Assembly (NCBI GenBank): GCA_037128705.1
Contig: JBAXVX010000008.1
Location: 52,886-116,885 of the forward strand
Source: CAIVAT01 sp037128705
GTDB lineage: Bacteria > Bacteroidota > Bacteroidia > Bacteroidales > FEN-979
DNA: 64,000 bases
Reading direction: 5' to 3'
Shown here: in pieces, positions 35,645 through 45,355 of the stretch
How positions within the stretch are numbered: position 1 is the first letter of the stretch
Layout of the letters: each line of letters opens with the position of its first letter
The notes under the pieces: model-generated
What the model saw: only the letters and a program-made list of their open reading frames with translations
Told to the model about the DNA's origin: nothing
Databases searched by the model: none
Program-made: the position numbers and the translations under genes

Positions 35645-36814
35645 TTATTGTTCGAATAAATCTTTCATCCGTGAGAAAATATTTTTATCATTTTCACCCG
35701 GGGATGGCTTGAAATTGGTTGATTTTCCTAGCTTTTCCAGTATTGCTTTTTCCTCTTTTGATAGATTTTTCGGGGTCCAGATGATGATGCTGATCAGCAG
35801 GTCGCCTTTCCCTTCATATCCGTTGATGCTGGTCAGCCCTTTCCCACGCAAACGCAATACCTTGCCGCTCTGGGTGCCGGGTTCTATTTTGATTTTAACC
35901 TTTCCATCTATTGTTGGAATTTCTGCGCTGCTTCCGAGTGCTGCTTCAGAAAATGTTATAAAATGCTCGTACAGCAGGTTGTTTCCATCGCGTTCGAACC
36001 AATCGTGTTTGATCTCTTCGATCTGGATCAGCAGGTCGCCTGCGATACCCCCCCTGGCTGCCGCATTTCCTTTTCCTCCCATCGAAAGCTGCATGCCTTC
36101 CGACACACCTGCCGGGATCCGGATAGAGATGACCTCTTCACCTTTGACAACGCCATTTCCGGCGCAATCAGTGCATTTATCGGTGATGATCTTCCCCTCA
36201 CCACCACAGTTTGGACATGTTGCCGTAGTCTGCATCTGACCAAGAAAGGTGTTTGAAACGCGTGAAACGTGTCCTGTTCCATGACAGGTTGAGCAGGTAG
36301 AATAGGAGCTTCCGCCCTTGGCCCCGGAACCTTTACATGTTTCGCAGGCAATATATTTGTTGACCTTGATTTTCTTCTCAACGCCACCGGCAATTTCCTC
36401 CAGTGTGAGTTTTACTTTAACACGCAGGTTGGAGCCACGGTTGACTGATTTTCCCCGGCGTCCGCCACCGCCAAAGAATGAACTGAAAGGATCACCGCCT
36501 CCGCCACCACCGAAAATATCCCCAAAGTGGCTGAAAATATCATCCATGCTCATGCCTCCGCCGCCAAATCCGGAAAAACCTCCGCCATTGCCTAGCCCGG
36601 CATGGCCATACTGGTCATAACGCTGCCGTTTATTCGGATCGCTGAGAACTTCATAAGCCTCGGCAGCCTCCTTGAATTTATCTTCGGCATCCTTTTTTCC
36701 CGGGTTTTTATCTGGATGGAATCTTATGGCTTGCTTGCGGTAGGCCTTTTTTAATTCATCGGGTGATGCATCTTTGCTTACCTCCAGAATTTCATAATAA
36801 TCTCTTTTCGACAT
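35645..36814 (-). CDS. dnaJ: Chaperone DnaJ (Hsp40)
   Basis: A 389-residue class A J-protein. The J-domain has FHPDKNPG near residue 30, then a long Gly/Phe-rich linker (GGGFSGFGGGG). Four zinc-binding repeats follow: CETCKGSG, CSTCHGTG, CPNCGGEG, CTDCAGNG. A C-terminal substrate-binding domain closes the protein. It stimulates DnaK. It starts 9 nt after grpE. dnaK itself is not in the window. Confidence 0.97.
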   Translation of the reverse strand: MSKRDYYEILEVSKDASPDELKKAYRKQAIRFHPDKNPGKKDAEDKFKEAAEAYEVLSDPNKRQRYDQYGHAGLGNGGGFSGFGGGGMSMDDIFSHFGDIFGGGGGGDPFSSFFGGGGRRGKSVNRGSNLRVKVKLTLEEIAGGVEKKIKVNKYIACETCKGSGAKGGSSYSTCSTCHGTGHVSRVSNTFLGQMQTTATCPNCGGEGKIITDKCTDCAGNGVVKGEEVISIRIPAGVSEGMQLSMGGKGNAAARGGIAGDLLIQIEEIKHDWFERDGNNLLYEHFITFSEAALGSSAEIPTIDGKVKIKIEPGTQSGKVLRLRGKGLTSINGYEGKGDLLISIIIWTPKNLSKEEKAILEKLGKSTNFKPSPGENDKNIFSRMKDLFEQ

Positions 36815-36823
36815 ATTCTTTCT

Positions 36824-37417
36824 TTAACTGCCAACCACCACTTTTGCATATCTGATCACTTTCCCGTTCAGAAGGTAACCCTTTTCAACCTCATCGACGA
36901 TCTTCCCCTTTTGCGCAGGTGTAGCGGCCGGTATATTGGTAATCGCCTCGTGAAAATCGGTATCGAATGATTCACCTGCTGTCCGCATCTGTTCAAGCCC
37001 CTGCTGGTTCAGGATAGAGAAAAATTTGTTAAAGATAAGTATGACACCCTCTTTAAGCGATTTTCCGACATCGGTTGTTACATCAAAAGCCCTGATTGCC
37101 CGCTCAAAATCATCAAGGACGGGGAGCAGTTTGGTAATGATATCAGCTGATGCATATTTATTGAGTTCAATCTTCTCTTTCAGGGTGCGTTTCCGATAAT
37201 TATCAAATTCAGAATAGAGCCGGAGATATTTATCGTTCAGTTCTGTAATCTGTTCATTAAAACCCTGTGCTGAGGCTGTTTCAGAATCATTCCCGTTTTT
37301 TGATCCGGATGGTGCATTCTCCTGATTTTCCTGTTCTTCACCTGTTTCCTGGCCGATTTCTTCTATATCCGGACTATCTGTTGATCTCTTCTCTTCCTTT
37401 TTTCTTTTTCCAATCAT
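36824..37417 (-). CDS. grpE: Nucleotide exchange factor GrpE
   Basis: A 197-residue protein with a polar, acidic N-terminus, a long coiled coil (about 55-100, LNDKYLRLYSEFDNYRKRTLKE-type) and a C-terminal beta domain (GYLLNGKVIRYAKVVVG). It releases ADP from DnaK. It is first in grpE-dnaJ-natA-natB. Confidence 0.95.
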   Translation of the reverse strand: MIGKRKKEEKRSTDSPDIEEIGQETGEEQENQENAPSGSKNGNDSETASAQGFNEQITELNDKYLRLYSEFDNYRKRTLKEKIELNKYASADIITKLLPVLDDFERAIRAFDVTTDVGKSLKEGVILIFNKFFSILNQQGLEQMRTAGESFDTDFHEAITNIPAATPAQKGKIVDEVEKGYLLNGKVIRYAKVVVGS

Positions 37418-37490
37418 AAAAAATATATTCGAAATTAATTCGGGTGGATATTATCAAAAAACCTGCCAGTTGATGAATTGCGACAATTTG

Positions 37491-38801
37491 TCAGCCGGAA
37501 ATCCGCTGAATGGATGCTCCCAGTTTCTGCAGCCTGAGGTCGATTTCCTGGTAACCGCGGTCAATCTGCTCGATGTTGTCAATGATACTTTTTCCTTCAG
37601 CCGACAAAGCTGCGATCAAAAGGGCAACCCCGGCACGAATATCGGGGGATGACATGCGGATACCCCGGAGCTGATATTGGTGGTCCAGTCCGATTACAGT
37701 AGCCCGATGGGGATCGCACAGGATGATCTTGGCCCCCATATCGATGAGTTTATCCACGAAAAACAGCCGGCTTTCAAACATTTTCTGATGGATCAGCACA
37801 CTTCCTTTTGCCTGTGTGGCTATCACGAGGACAATGCTGATCAGGTCAGGCGTAAATCCGGGCCAGGGGGCATCGGCAATGGTCATGATGGAGCCATCCA
37901 TAAAGGTTTCAACTTCATAGTGCTCCTGCGCCGGAATATAAATGTCGTCGTTTATTCGTTCGATTTTGATTCCCATCCGTTTGAAAACATCCGGGATCAG
38001 GCCAAGCTGAAGATAATTGACATTCTTGATGGTGATCTCCGACCCGGTCATGGCTGCCAGTCCGATGAAACTGCCTACTTCAATCATATCCGAAAGCAGT
38101 GTATGTTCACATCCGTGAAGCTGCTCAACACCGGTAATTGTAAGCAGGTTGGATCCAACTCCCTGGATTTGCGCGCCCATGGAAATCAGCATGGAACAAA
38201 GCTGTGAAATATAGGGTTCACAGGCTGCGTTGAAGATCGTGGTTTTTCCTTTGGCCATAACGGCTGCCATCAGGATGTTGGCGGTTCCGGTGACGGATGC
38301 CTCATCGAGCAGCATATAGGCTCCCTTCAGGTCAGGAGCGACAACAGTGAAAAGTTGTTCATCCTGGCGGTATTCAAAATCAGCGCCGAGTTTCTGGAGT
38401 CCGAGAAAATGGGTGTCGAGCCTGCGACGGCCGATCTTATCACCTCCCGGGATAAAAACAAATCCTTTCCCAAACCTTGCCAGCATGGGCCCAAGGATCA
38501 TGATCGATCCACGCAGGCTTCCAACTTTGTCCCGGAATTCTTTGGTGCGGAGATACTCAAAATCAATCTCCCTTGCTTCAAATGAGAAGGAGGCCTTTTT
38601 TATCTTTTCAACACCAACCCCAATGGCCTGTAAAAGCTCAATGAGCTTATTTACGTCACGGATATCGGGGACGTTGTGAATGAATATCTTTTCCGGGGTA
38701 AGCAGGCAGGCACAAATAACTTGAAGTGCCTCGTTTTTTGCACCCTGGGGGGTGATTTCACCACTTAGCTTCCTGCCTCCGATGATCTCAAAGGAACTCA
38801 T
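37491..38801 (-). CDS. murA: UDP-GlcNAc 1-carboxyvinyltransferase (MurA), Asp variant
   Basis: A 436-residue MurA, the first committed enzyme of peptidoglycan synthesis, which moves enolpyruvyl from PEP to UDP-GlcNAc. GAKNEAL near residue 20 and the active-site loop PGGDKIGRRRLDTH (Asp121) are clear. In E. coli the loop is GGC.IG with Cys115; here Asp takes its place, as in mycobacterial and chlamydial MurA, and such forms resist fosfomycin. The ATG overlaps the DUF4290 stop by 4 nt (ATGA), so the two are coupled. Confidence 0.95.
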   Translation of the reverse strand: MSSFEIIGGRKLSGEITPQGAKNEALQVICACLLTPEKIFIHNVPDIRDVNKLIELLQAIGVGVEKIKKASFSFEAREIDFEYLRTKEFRDKVGSLRGSIMILGPMLARFGKGFVFIPGGDKIGRRRLDTHFLGLQKLGADFEYRQDEQLFTVVAPDLKGAYMLLDEASVTGTANILMAAVMAKGKTTIFNAACEPYISQLCSMLISMGAQIQGVGSNLLTITGVEQLHGCEHTLLSDMIEVGSFIGLAAMTGSEITIKNVNYLQLGLIPDVFKRMGIKIERINDDIYIPAQEHYEVETFMDGSIMTIADAPWPGFTPDLISIVLVIATQAKGSVLIHQKMFESRLFFVDKLIDMGAKIILCDPHRATVIGLDHQYQLRGIRMSSPDIRAGVALLIAALSAEGKSIIDNIEQIDRGYQEIDLRLQKLGASIQRISG

Positions 38802-39463
38802 TGAGGTTTATTCCGCCCGCGCTGATTGTTGAAATTCGGCTTGGGAAAGGCCTGTTGCTTATTGAAATTCCTGTCGGGCCCCTGGCGGAATGGTTTCCTT
38901 TTCTGGTTTTGAGCAAGAATATCGTTGGTATGGGCAAACCTGAAATCCTGATTTAGCTTAAGCTGGTCTTTGGAAAGTACATCCAGGTGCTTTTCAATCA
39001 ATTCATCGTTGACCGATTCGCGGTTCCAGTTCAGGTAGGATTTTTTCATGTGGTTGGCAATGGCATGAACCAAAGCATCCTTTTCAGCGCCCTCCTCGTA
39101 TTCCGTAGCCTTTTCAATCATCAGGGCAATGTTTTTGCCATAGTGCTTGAATTCGATTTCCTTATCGTGGTAGGAGAGATGTTCAGGTTTGGTACTGAGG
39201 GACAAAGGCGGGGGAGGAGGATAGGGAGCATCGACATCCAGCTTGAAATCGGAAATGATGAACAGATGATCCCAGAGCTTATGCTTAAAATCGCCCGATT
39301 CCTTCACGGACGGGTTTAACTGGCCCATAACATTCACAATAAATTTGGCAGCTTTTGTCCGCTTATCACGGTCTTCAATCGTACAGGTATACTGTATCAT
39401 ATGTTGTACATTCCGGCCATACTCCGGTATCAACATCATCTCGCGGGTGGTGTTGTACTCCAT
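38798..39463 (-). CDS. DUF4290 protein
   Basis: A 221-residue soluble protein from MEYNTTREMMLIPEYGRNVQ, which is the family start. It has ENRDK-like EDRDKRTKAAKFIVNVM and DHLFIISDFKLDVDAPYP, then a basic Asn/Arg/Gln-rich tail. DUF4290 is largely confined to Bacteroidota and often precedes murA. A longer upstream start (39499) would lie before the predicted transcript start. The function is unknown. Confidence 0.88.
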   Translation of the reverse strand: MEYNTTREMMLIPEYGRNVQHMIQYTCTIEDRDKRTKAAKFIVNVMGQLNPSVKESGDFKHKLWDHLFIISDFKLDVDAPYPPPPPLSLSTKPEHLSYHDKEIEFKHYGKNIALMIEKATEYEEGAEKDALVHAIANHMKKSYLNWNRESVNDELIEKHLDVLSKDQLKLNQDFRFAHTNDILAQNQKRKPFRQGPDRNFNKQQAFPKPNFNNQRGRNKPQ

Positions 39464-39488
39464 TTGTTCGTTCACGTATAATTTTTTG

Positions 39489-39496
39489 CAAAGATA
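39489..39496 (-). promoter_or_regulatory. -7 element TATCTTTG of DUF4290-murA
   Basis: The minus strand reads TATCTTTG, 25 nt upstream of the chosen DUF4290 start. It excludes the ATG at 39499 as a translation start. Confidence 0.6.
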
Positions 39497-39583
39497 CAAT
39501 GAATTGGGAGAAGTTCAGGTGTTGGTTTTGTAATTTTATTAATTTTATCGCATAAAGATAAATCCTCATTTAAATTCTTCATC

Positions 39584-40492
39584 ATGAAAAAGAACTATGC
39601 ATTTATTGCCCTGATCGTCCTGTGCAGCTCAGTTTTAATGACAAACTGCAAAAATACCAGGGAGTTCGGGGAAGCACAAAAATCGGCCGTAGCTGATACA
39701 ATAAACCAGTTGATGGCCCATGTGACGCATTATGCAGAAGAGGCCAAAGTCGATTCGATGTTTCAGTGGTTAAGCGATGACAGCGCCTCGGTATTCATGT
39801 CAGGAGGGATGGCGTACTCCTACAAGGAAATCAATTCATCGTTCGGAAATGAATATAAAAAGATCAAATCGCAGCAAATGGAGCCGCTATCCAGAAGGGT
39901 CCTGGTGTTTTCCCCTGATGCTGCAGCCTGGATCGGAATTCTGAAAAGTAAATCCATATCCAATGAAGAAAATATAACGGAAATGTTCCTGGTCGAAACC
40001 TGGCTGTGGCAGCGTAAAACTGCAGGCTGGGAGGTTGTGCATTACCATGAATCGTGGATGATGCTGCCGGATGCATGCAAACGGGCTACCGTCGAATATG
40101 CCTTGGGTGACCTGGCAAAGGAACTCAGGGGTAAAGCAGTTAAACCGGCTGACATGCCTGCAATCCTTACCGGATTTTTGAAACAGAATCCATTGATCTA
40201 TGGCTCCACCCTTGCATTTGCTCCCGCAGAAACCGATGGATCAGCCCGTTTTGCTGCACCCTATATATACAGGCAGGGAACTGAATATAAACAGGTTGAT
40301 CTTCCTGATTCGTACGATTATACGCAGAGCGAATGGTATTCAGAACCCGTAAATCAGAAAAAACCCACCTGGTCAAATCCCTATTATGACAATGGCGGAG
40401 GCGGGGTCGTTATGGTTACCTATTCAATCCCCCTATATGATAATCAGAATAACCTGAAGGGGGTACTCACCAGCGACGTTCAACTGAACTGA
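39584..40492 (+). CDS. Lipoprotein with NTF2-like and Cache-like segments
   Basis: A 302-residue exported protein. The signal ends SSVLMTNC with Cys22 as probable lipid site (Asn at -1 is unusual). Residues about 30-165 resemble an NTF2/SnoaL-like fold (VDSMFQWLSDDSASVFMSGG, WLWQRKTAGWEVVHYHESW). Residues about 185-302 resemble a Cache sensor (YTQSEWYSEP, PTWSNPYYDNGGGGVVMVTYS, LKGVLTSDVQL). The protein stops right after that motif, with no transmembrane or output domain. It abuts the convergent helicase gene with no gap. It could be a binding protein or a truncated sensor. Confidence 0.7.
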   Translation: MKKNYAFIALIVLCSSVLMTNCKNTREFGEAQKSAVADTINQLMAHVTHYAEEAKVDSMFQWLSDDSASVFMSGGMAYSYKEINSSFGNEYKKIKSQQMEPLSRRVLVFSPDAAAWIGILKSKSISNEENITEMFLVETWLWQRKTAGWEVVHYHESWMMLPDACKRATVEYALGDLAKELRGKAVKPADMPAILTGFLKQNPLIYGSTLAFAPAETDGSARFAAPYIYRQGTEYKQVDLPDSYDYTQSEWYSEPVNQKKPTWSNPYYDNGGGGVVMVTYSIPLYDNQNNLKGVLTSDVQLN

Positions 40493-42814
40493 TCAGCTTA
40501 CGATCCGAAGCTTCGCAAAGCGTAAAAGCAATTGTTTTTGTCCTATTTCAGGAAAGAAAACAGTTGCTTTTTTATTTGGTCCAACTCCTTCAAGGTTCAC
40601 CACTTTCCCCTTGCCAAACCGTTCATGGATAACCTCCATGCCGGTCTGGATCTCTTCGATTTCAGAAGGAGGGCCAGCCGGTACCTGAATATTGCCAGAA
40701 CCCCCTGGCTGTGAGGGTTTCTGAAAAGTTTTTTGCAGGGTCACCTTTTTGACGGGAAGACCTACCCCTGCCAAATCGGAGGACCAATTCGAAGCCATGT
40801 TGAAACTGCTTTTTCCGGGGCTGTTTTTCCTGGGAAAATCGATGAAACCTTCGGGAATTTCACTGATAAAACGGCTCGCTTCACACACGGTTGGTGTTCC
40901 CCATTTATAACGGTTCTCCGCGTAGGAGAGGGTGAGCTTTTGCTGCGCACGGGTAACTGCCACGTAAAAAAGCCGGCGCTCCTCCTCAAGGTCCGTCCTT
41001 GAATTCAGGGACTGTATGGAGGGAAAGAGGTTTTCTTCCATCCCAACCACATACACATAAGGAAACTCAAGCCCTTTTGCCGAATGTACCGTCATCAGGG
41101 TCACACGGTCAACATCATCCGGATTGCCTTTATCGGCATCGGTGATCAGGGCCACATCCTGCATGAATTCATCCAGCGTGCGCACTACATTGGGTTCGAT
41201 CTCACCGGTTTCAATATTCGTCCTGGGCGATTCCGAAAATTCCTTGATCGCGTTCAGCAACTCCTCGAGGTTCTCAAAGCGGCTTACCCCTTCAGGTGTT
41301 TTATCGTCATACAATTCTTTCATCAGCCCCGAGGACCCTGCAATGTGTTTGGCCAGTTCAAAGGCATTTTTTGAATGAAGCAATGCAGCAAAACTCTTGA
41401 TCATGGTGACAAACCCATACACTTTCTGTGAAGTTGCTTCAGGTAACCGGAGGTTATTCTCCATGGGATTTTCAATGAGCTCAAAAATGCTCTTTTTACA
41501 TTCATCCGCAGTGACAATAAGCTTTTCAATCGTGGTCTTCCCGATGCCGCGGGCGGGGAAATTAATGACTCGGAGCAGGGCATCTTCGTCACGCTGGTTG
41601 ATGGCAAGCCTGAAGTAGGAGAGCAGGTCCTTGATCTCCTTGCGCTGGTAAAAGGAGAGTCCGCCATAGATCCTGCATGGAATATTCAGCCTCCGCAAGG
41701 CCTCTTCATGGGCGCGGGACTGTGCATTTGTCCTGTAAAGTATTGCAAATGCTGCATTCTGCAGCTGGTGATTCATCTTATTTTCAAAAATTGACTGAGC
41801 CACCAGGTTGGCCTCTTCATTGTCGGTGGATGCCTTGATCAGCTGAATGAGGGAGCCCTCTTCATTTTCTGTCCATACCTCTTTGAAAAGCTGGTTCTTA
41901 TTTTGTTCGATGATCTTATTCGCAGCGTTTACAATAGTTTTGGTTGATCGATAGTTTTGTTCCAGCTTAAAGACCTGGTGGTCAGGGTAGTCGCTTTTGA
42001 AATTCAGGATATTCTGGATATTGGCTCCGCGAAATGCGTATATGCTTTGTGCATCGTCTCCTACAACACAGATGTTCTCATTGTTGGCCGCCAGTTTTTT
42101 AATGATCAGATACTGGGCGTAATTGGTGTCCTGGTATTCATCTACAAGGATATACTGAAATTTCTGCTGGTACTTGTACAATACATCAGGGAAATCGCGC
42201 AACAGGACATTCATGTTGAACAGGAGATCATCAAAATCCATGGCAGAGGCACGGCGCAGACGGGCCTGGTACTGGGTATATAATAACGCTGTCTCGGGTT
42301 TTCCTGCAGCCACGTCATATGCTTTCAATTCGCTTTGTTCACTATAATCCTGGGCCGTAAGCAGGCTCGTTTTTGCCGCTGAAATACGGTGAAGGATGTA
42401 TCCGGGCTGATATACTTTGTCGTCCAGGTTATTTTCTTTGATCAGATTTTTGATGACCCGCTTGGTATCATCTGTATCATAGATCGTATAGTTCGACGGA
42501 TAGCCCAGCAGGTGCCCCTCAATGCGCAAAACCCTGGCAAATACCGAGTGGAAAGTGCCCATCCAGACATTCTGGGCCTCAGAACCCACCAGCTGGATGA
42601 TGCGTTCCTTCATCTCCCTGGCGGCCTTGTTGGTAAATGTAAGCGCCAGAATATGGAAAGGATCTACCCCTTTTTCAACCAGGTGGGCTACCCTGTATGT
42701 CAGGGCACGGGTCTTTCCCGACCCCGCACCTGCAATTACCATGACAGGCCCCTCCGTAGCTTTTACCGCGTTCCGCTGGGCCTCGTTCAGTTCGTTGAGG
42801 ATGTTTCTGGACAT
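40493..42814 (-). CDS. ATP-dependent DNA helicase, UvrD/PcrA/Rep family
   Basis: A 773-residue SF1A helicase. It has ATEGPVMVIAGAGSGKT (Walker A), VDEYQDTNYAQY (Walker B), GDDAQSIYAFRGA, the QNYRST motif, MTVHSAKGLEF and VAVTRAQQKL. A C-terminal Tudor-like extension (HERFGKGKVVNLEG) is typical of PcrA/UvrD. It unwinds DNA in repair and replication-transcription conflict resolution. The stop overlaps a TGATCA palindrome shared with the convergent lipoprotein gene; no terminator is visible between them. Confidence 0.94.
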   Translation of the reverse strand: MSRNILNELNEAQRNAVKATEGPVMVIAGAGSGKTRALTYRVAHLVEKGVDPFHILALTFTNKAAREMKERIIQLVGSEAQNVWMGTFHSVFARVLRIEGHLLGYPSNYTIYDTDDTKRVIKNLIKENNLDDKVYQPGYILHRISAAKTSLLTAQDYSEQSELKAYDVAAGKPETALLYTQYQARLRRASAMDFDDLLFNMNVLLRDFPDVLYKYQQKFQYILVDEYQDTNYAQYLIIKKLAANNENICVVGDDAQSIYAFRGANIQNILNFKSDYPDHQVFKLEQNYRSTKTIVNAANKIIEQNKNQLFKEVWTENEEGSLIQLIKASTDNEEANLVAQSIFENKMNHQLQNAAFAILYRTNAQSRAHEEALRRLNIPCRIYGGLSFYQRKEIKDLLSYFRLAINQRDEDALLRVINFPARGIGKTTIEKLIVTADECKKSIFELIENPMENNLRLPEATSQKVYGFVTMIKSFAALLHSKNAFELAKHIAGSSGLMKELYDDKTPEGVSRFENLEELLNAIKEFSESPRTNIETGEIEPNVVRTLDEFMQDVALITDADKGNPDDVDRVTLMTVHSAKGLEFPYVYVVGMEENLFPSIQSLNSRTDLEEERRLFYVAVTRAQQKLTLSYAENRYKWGTPTVCEASRFISEIPEGFIDFPRKNSPGKSSFNMASNWSSDLAGVGLPVKKVTLQKTFQKPSQPGGSGNIQVPAGPPSEIEEIQTGMEVIHERFGKGKVVNLEGVGPNKKATVFFPEIGQKQLLLRFAKLRIVS

Positions 42815-42830
42815 ATGAATTTTTCGGCAA

Positions 42831-42838
42831 CAAAAGTA
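42831..42838 (-). promoter_or_regulatory. -7 element TACTTTTG of the helicase gene
   Basis: The minus strand reads TACTTTTG, 16 nt upstream of the helicase start codon. Confidence 0.5.
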
Positions 42839-42945
42839 CTTGTTTCAGGGATATGCTTCGTGTACACCGGTAAAACATATTAACAAAAATCCAGAATTTC
42901 CCCGGGATACGAATACGAATAATATAGCAACGGTTACCACCGGGA

Positions 42946-42999
42946 AGTTGACACTTGCTTATTGGTCCTTTTTATAAGATACTGTCGATCATAATTTTG
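42946..42999 (+). promoter_or_regulatory. Promoter of the LruC-domain gene with upstream box
   Basis: TAATTTTG at 42992-42999 fits TAnnTTTG. An upstream box (AGTTGACACTTGCTTATT from 42946) resembles boxes before the next two lipoprotein genes and starts 46 nt before the -7, the same distance as there. Confidence 0.5.
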
Positions 43000-43082
43000 T
43001 GAATTGAATTTCCGGAATCCCATTCAAATGTCTGGGGTCCTGAAGTGAAAAAGCAGTACAAAAAAACCAATATACCCAGGCC

Positions 43083-45260
43083 ATGAAAACAAGTATCATC
43101 AAATTCGCAATGCTCGCCGGCTTGTCATTGTTCCTGTTATCGGGATGCAAGAAAGACATAGTGCCACAGCCGTCAGCGACCACGGTGACGACAATGAACG
43201 ATCTTAAAGTTTCCAGTACCTTTAACTGGGAAATGACGCGGGAGGTATCCCTTAATTTAGGTATGAACTTCCCGAACATTGATTATCAATATAATGCGGT
43301 CACAATTTTTGACGGCGATCCTGCCAGGGGCGGAAACCTGATCTATCAGGGATTTATGGGGAACAATGATCCCATGATCGCCAAGATGCGCATTCCAACC
43401 GCCATGTCGGAAATTTACGTTCAACTTACCCCGTGGGGTGAAACAAATCAGATCGTAAAAATCGCGGTTGCCGGAAACATAGCCTATATATTCACACCCA
43501 CCGTTGAAAAAAGTGTCAACGATCCTGCCTCTGTCGTGGATTGCGGGACGTATGATTTTAACCTGTCAGGTTCAGGCACAATGGATATCAACAACGGGCT
43601 GGTGTATTCAATAAATTTTGGTGACAGCTATTCCGGGACTATTAATGTTACCAAAGGAACCTTGAAGATATGCGGAACATTTACCGGTGTCCTGAACATG
43701 GGACATAGTCACGACAACAGCTGGATCATCATTTCATCGACCGGCGTGGCGACCGTATCTTCATTCTCAAAAGATGACAACTCAGTGCTGCAGAATTTCG
43801 GGACGCTGACCATCAACAGCAATTTTAGCCCAAAGGTATTGATCGAAAATACAGGGACCATGACCGTCAACGGCCATTATAATATGAACGGCAACAACGG
43901 GGACCTGGTAAACAACGGAACAGTTACAATCGGATCAGTTACAAACAGCTATAACTGGAACAGCATCAATCATGTCACCAACAACCATTTCATCGAGGTG
44001 TTTGGAAGTATGAATGCAAACAACAGTACGTTCCTGAATGCATGCAAACTCACTGTACATGGAAATCTGAATCTGAATAATTGTGAGTTTACCAATCAGA
44101 CAGGCTACATCAAGTGCGATGGTGAATTGAAGGTAGAGGGCGGTACAGGATTCATGAAACTGATCGATCAGTCGATGATAGAAACCTATGACCTGACTGT
44201 AAACAAAGATATAACGGGTATTACGACCGGCGGTGCTCCAGGAACCAAAAGTGAGATCAAGGTAACCCACGACCTTACTTTCAATGGCCCAAAAGTAATC
44301 ACTGGTACAATTGAGACTGCCCAGACCACTGGTGTAATTCACAGCGGGAACATGTCGAATTTTGCGGGAGGTGCAACTTTCGTCTCTTTTGCCAACATGA
44401 TCAATTCGATTCCTTCGACTAGCTGTAACAATGGCGGTACAAATCCCCCTCCACCACCTCCCCCCGTGAATAACTGGGTGACAGGAACCGCTGTTTACGA
44501 AGACCTCTGGCCGGGAAAGGGAGATTATGATGTCAATGACCTGGTGATGGCTTACAAGTTTAAACTTGTCACCAATAACCAAAACAAGGTAACAGATATC
44601 GTGGTTAAGCTGTTGGTCAGAGCTGTTGGTGCAGGTTTCAGAAATGGTTTCGGTATCCAGTTCGATAACCTGAACCCTTCCAATATTGCATCTGTAACAG
44701 GGTATAACCTTCAGCACAGTTACATCTCACTGGCATCGAATGGAACTGAAAACGGACAAAGCAAGGCGGTCGTCATTGCCTTTGACGATGCGACCAACGT
44801 CATTCACATGGGGGCCTATGGATCGTTCTTTAATACGCAGCCCGGTGTTCCGGTAGGTACATCCGACACGGTAACCTTAAACATCCATCTCACGACTCCG
44901 ATGCTGAGCAGCGTGATCGGCGCTCCGCCTTACAACCCGTTTCTTATCAGGAATTTAGAGCGTCAGGCGGAAATTCACCTTCCAAACTATGTCCCCACAA
45001 CACTCGCTGCCAATTGCTCCTATTTTGGACAGGGTGATGACAACAGTGTTCCAGGAATTGGAAGATATTATAAAACCGTCAACAACCTGCCATGGGCGCT
45101 TAACATTCCTGTAGTATTTGATTATCCCTGGGAACAGACCAGTATCCTCAGTGCATATAACTACTTTGCCACCTGGGCACAATCAGACGGTGCACTCTAT
45201 CCTGACTGGTATCTTAACCTGCCGGGTTATCGAAATTCGGCCAACATCTGGCATCAGTAA
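43083..45260 (+). CDS. LruC domain-containing lipoprotein
   Basis: A 725-residue exported protein with a lipoprotein signal (LSLFLLSGC). The middle part (about 155-430) is rich in short Asn/Gly/Thr beta-strand repeats such as NFGTLTINSN, ENTGTMTVNG and VNNGTVTIG, suggesting a right-handed beta-helix. A Pro linker (NPPPPPPPVNN) leads to a C-terminal LruC/DUF4842 domain (YEDLWPGKGDYDVNDLVMAY, with an acidic metal-binding-like loop). Surface exposure is likely. The function is unknown. It is followed by a terminator. Confidence 0.85.
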   Translation: MKTSIIKFAMLAGLSLFLLSGCKKDIVPQPSATTVTTMNDLKVSSTFNWEMTREVSLNLGMNFPNIDYQYNAVTIFDGDPARGGNLIYQGFMGNNDPMIAKMRIPTAMSEIYVQLTPWGETNQIVKIAVAGNIAYIFTPTVEKSVNDPASVVDCGTYDFNLSGSGTMDINNGLVYSINFGDSYSGTINVTKGTLKICGTFTGVLNMGHSHDNSWIIISSTGVATVSSFSKDDNSVLQNFGTLTINSNFSPKVLIENTGTMTVNGHYNMNGNNGDLVNNGTVTIGSVTNSYNWNSINHVTNNHFIEVFGSMNANNSTFLNACKLTVHGNLNLNNCEFTNQTGYIKCDGELKVEGGTGFMKLIDQSMIETYDLTVNKDITGITTGGAPGTKSEIKVTHDLTFNGPKVITGTIETAQTTGVIHSGNMSNFAGGATFVSFANMINSIPSTSCNNGGTNPPPPPPPVNNWVTGTAVYEDLWPGKGDYDVNDLVMAYKFKLVTNNQNKVTDIVVKLLVRAVGAGFRNGFGIQFDNLNPSNIASVTGYNLQHSYISLASNGTENGQSKAVVIAFDDATNVIHMGAYGSFFNTQPGVPVGTSDTVTLNIHLTTPMLSSVIGAPPYNPFLIRNLERQAEIHLPNYVPTTLAANCSYFGQGDDNSVPGIGRYYKTVNNLPWALNIPVVFDYPWEQTSILSAYNYFATWAQSDGALYPDWYLNLPGYRNSANIWHQ

Positions 45261-45287
45261 ATAGGATTAAAATATACATTAATAATG

Positions 45288-45318
45288 AAGCCGTCCGCAG
45301 TGGGCGGCTTTTTTTTGT
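45288..45318 (+). terminator. Terminator of the LruC-domain gene
   Basis: A 9-bp stem AAGCCGTCC / GGGCGGCTT (one G-T pair) with a 5-nt loop is followed by T8. Confidence 0.9.
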
Positions 45319-45355
45319 ATACTGTTACGAATCGAAAGTGAACACATACCTGTAA

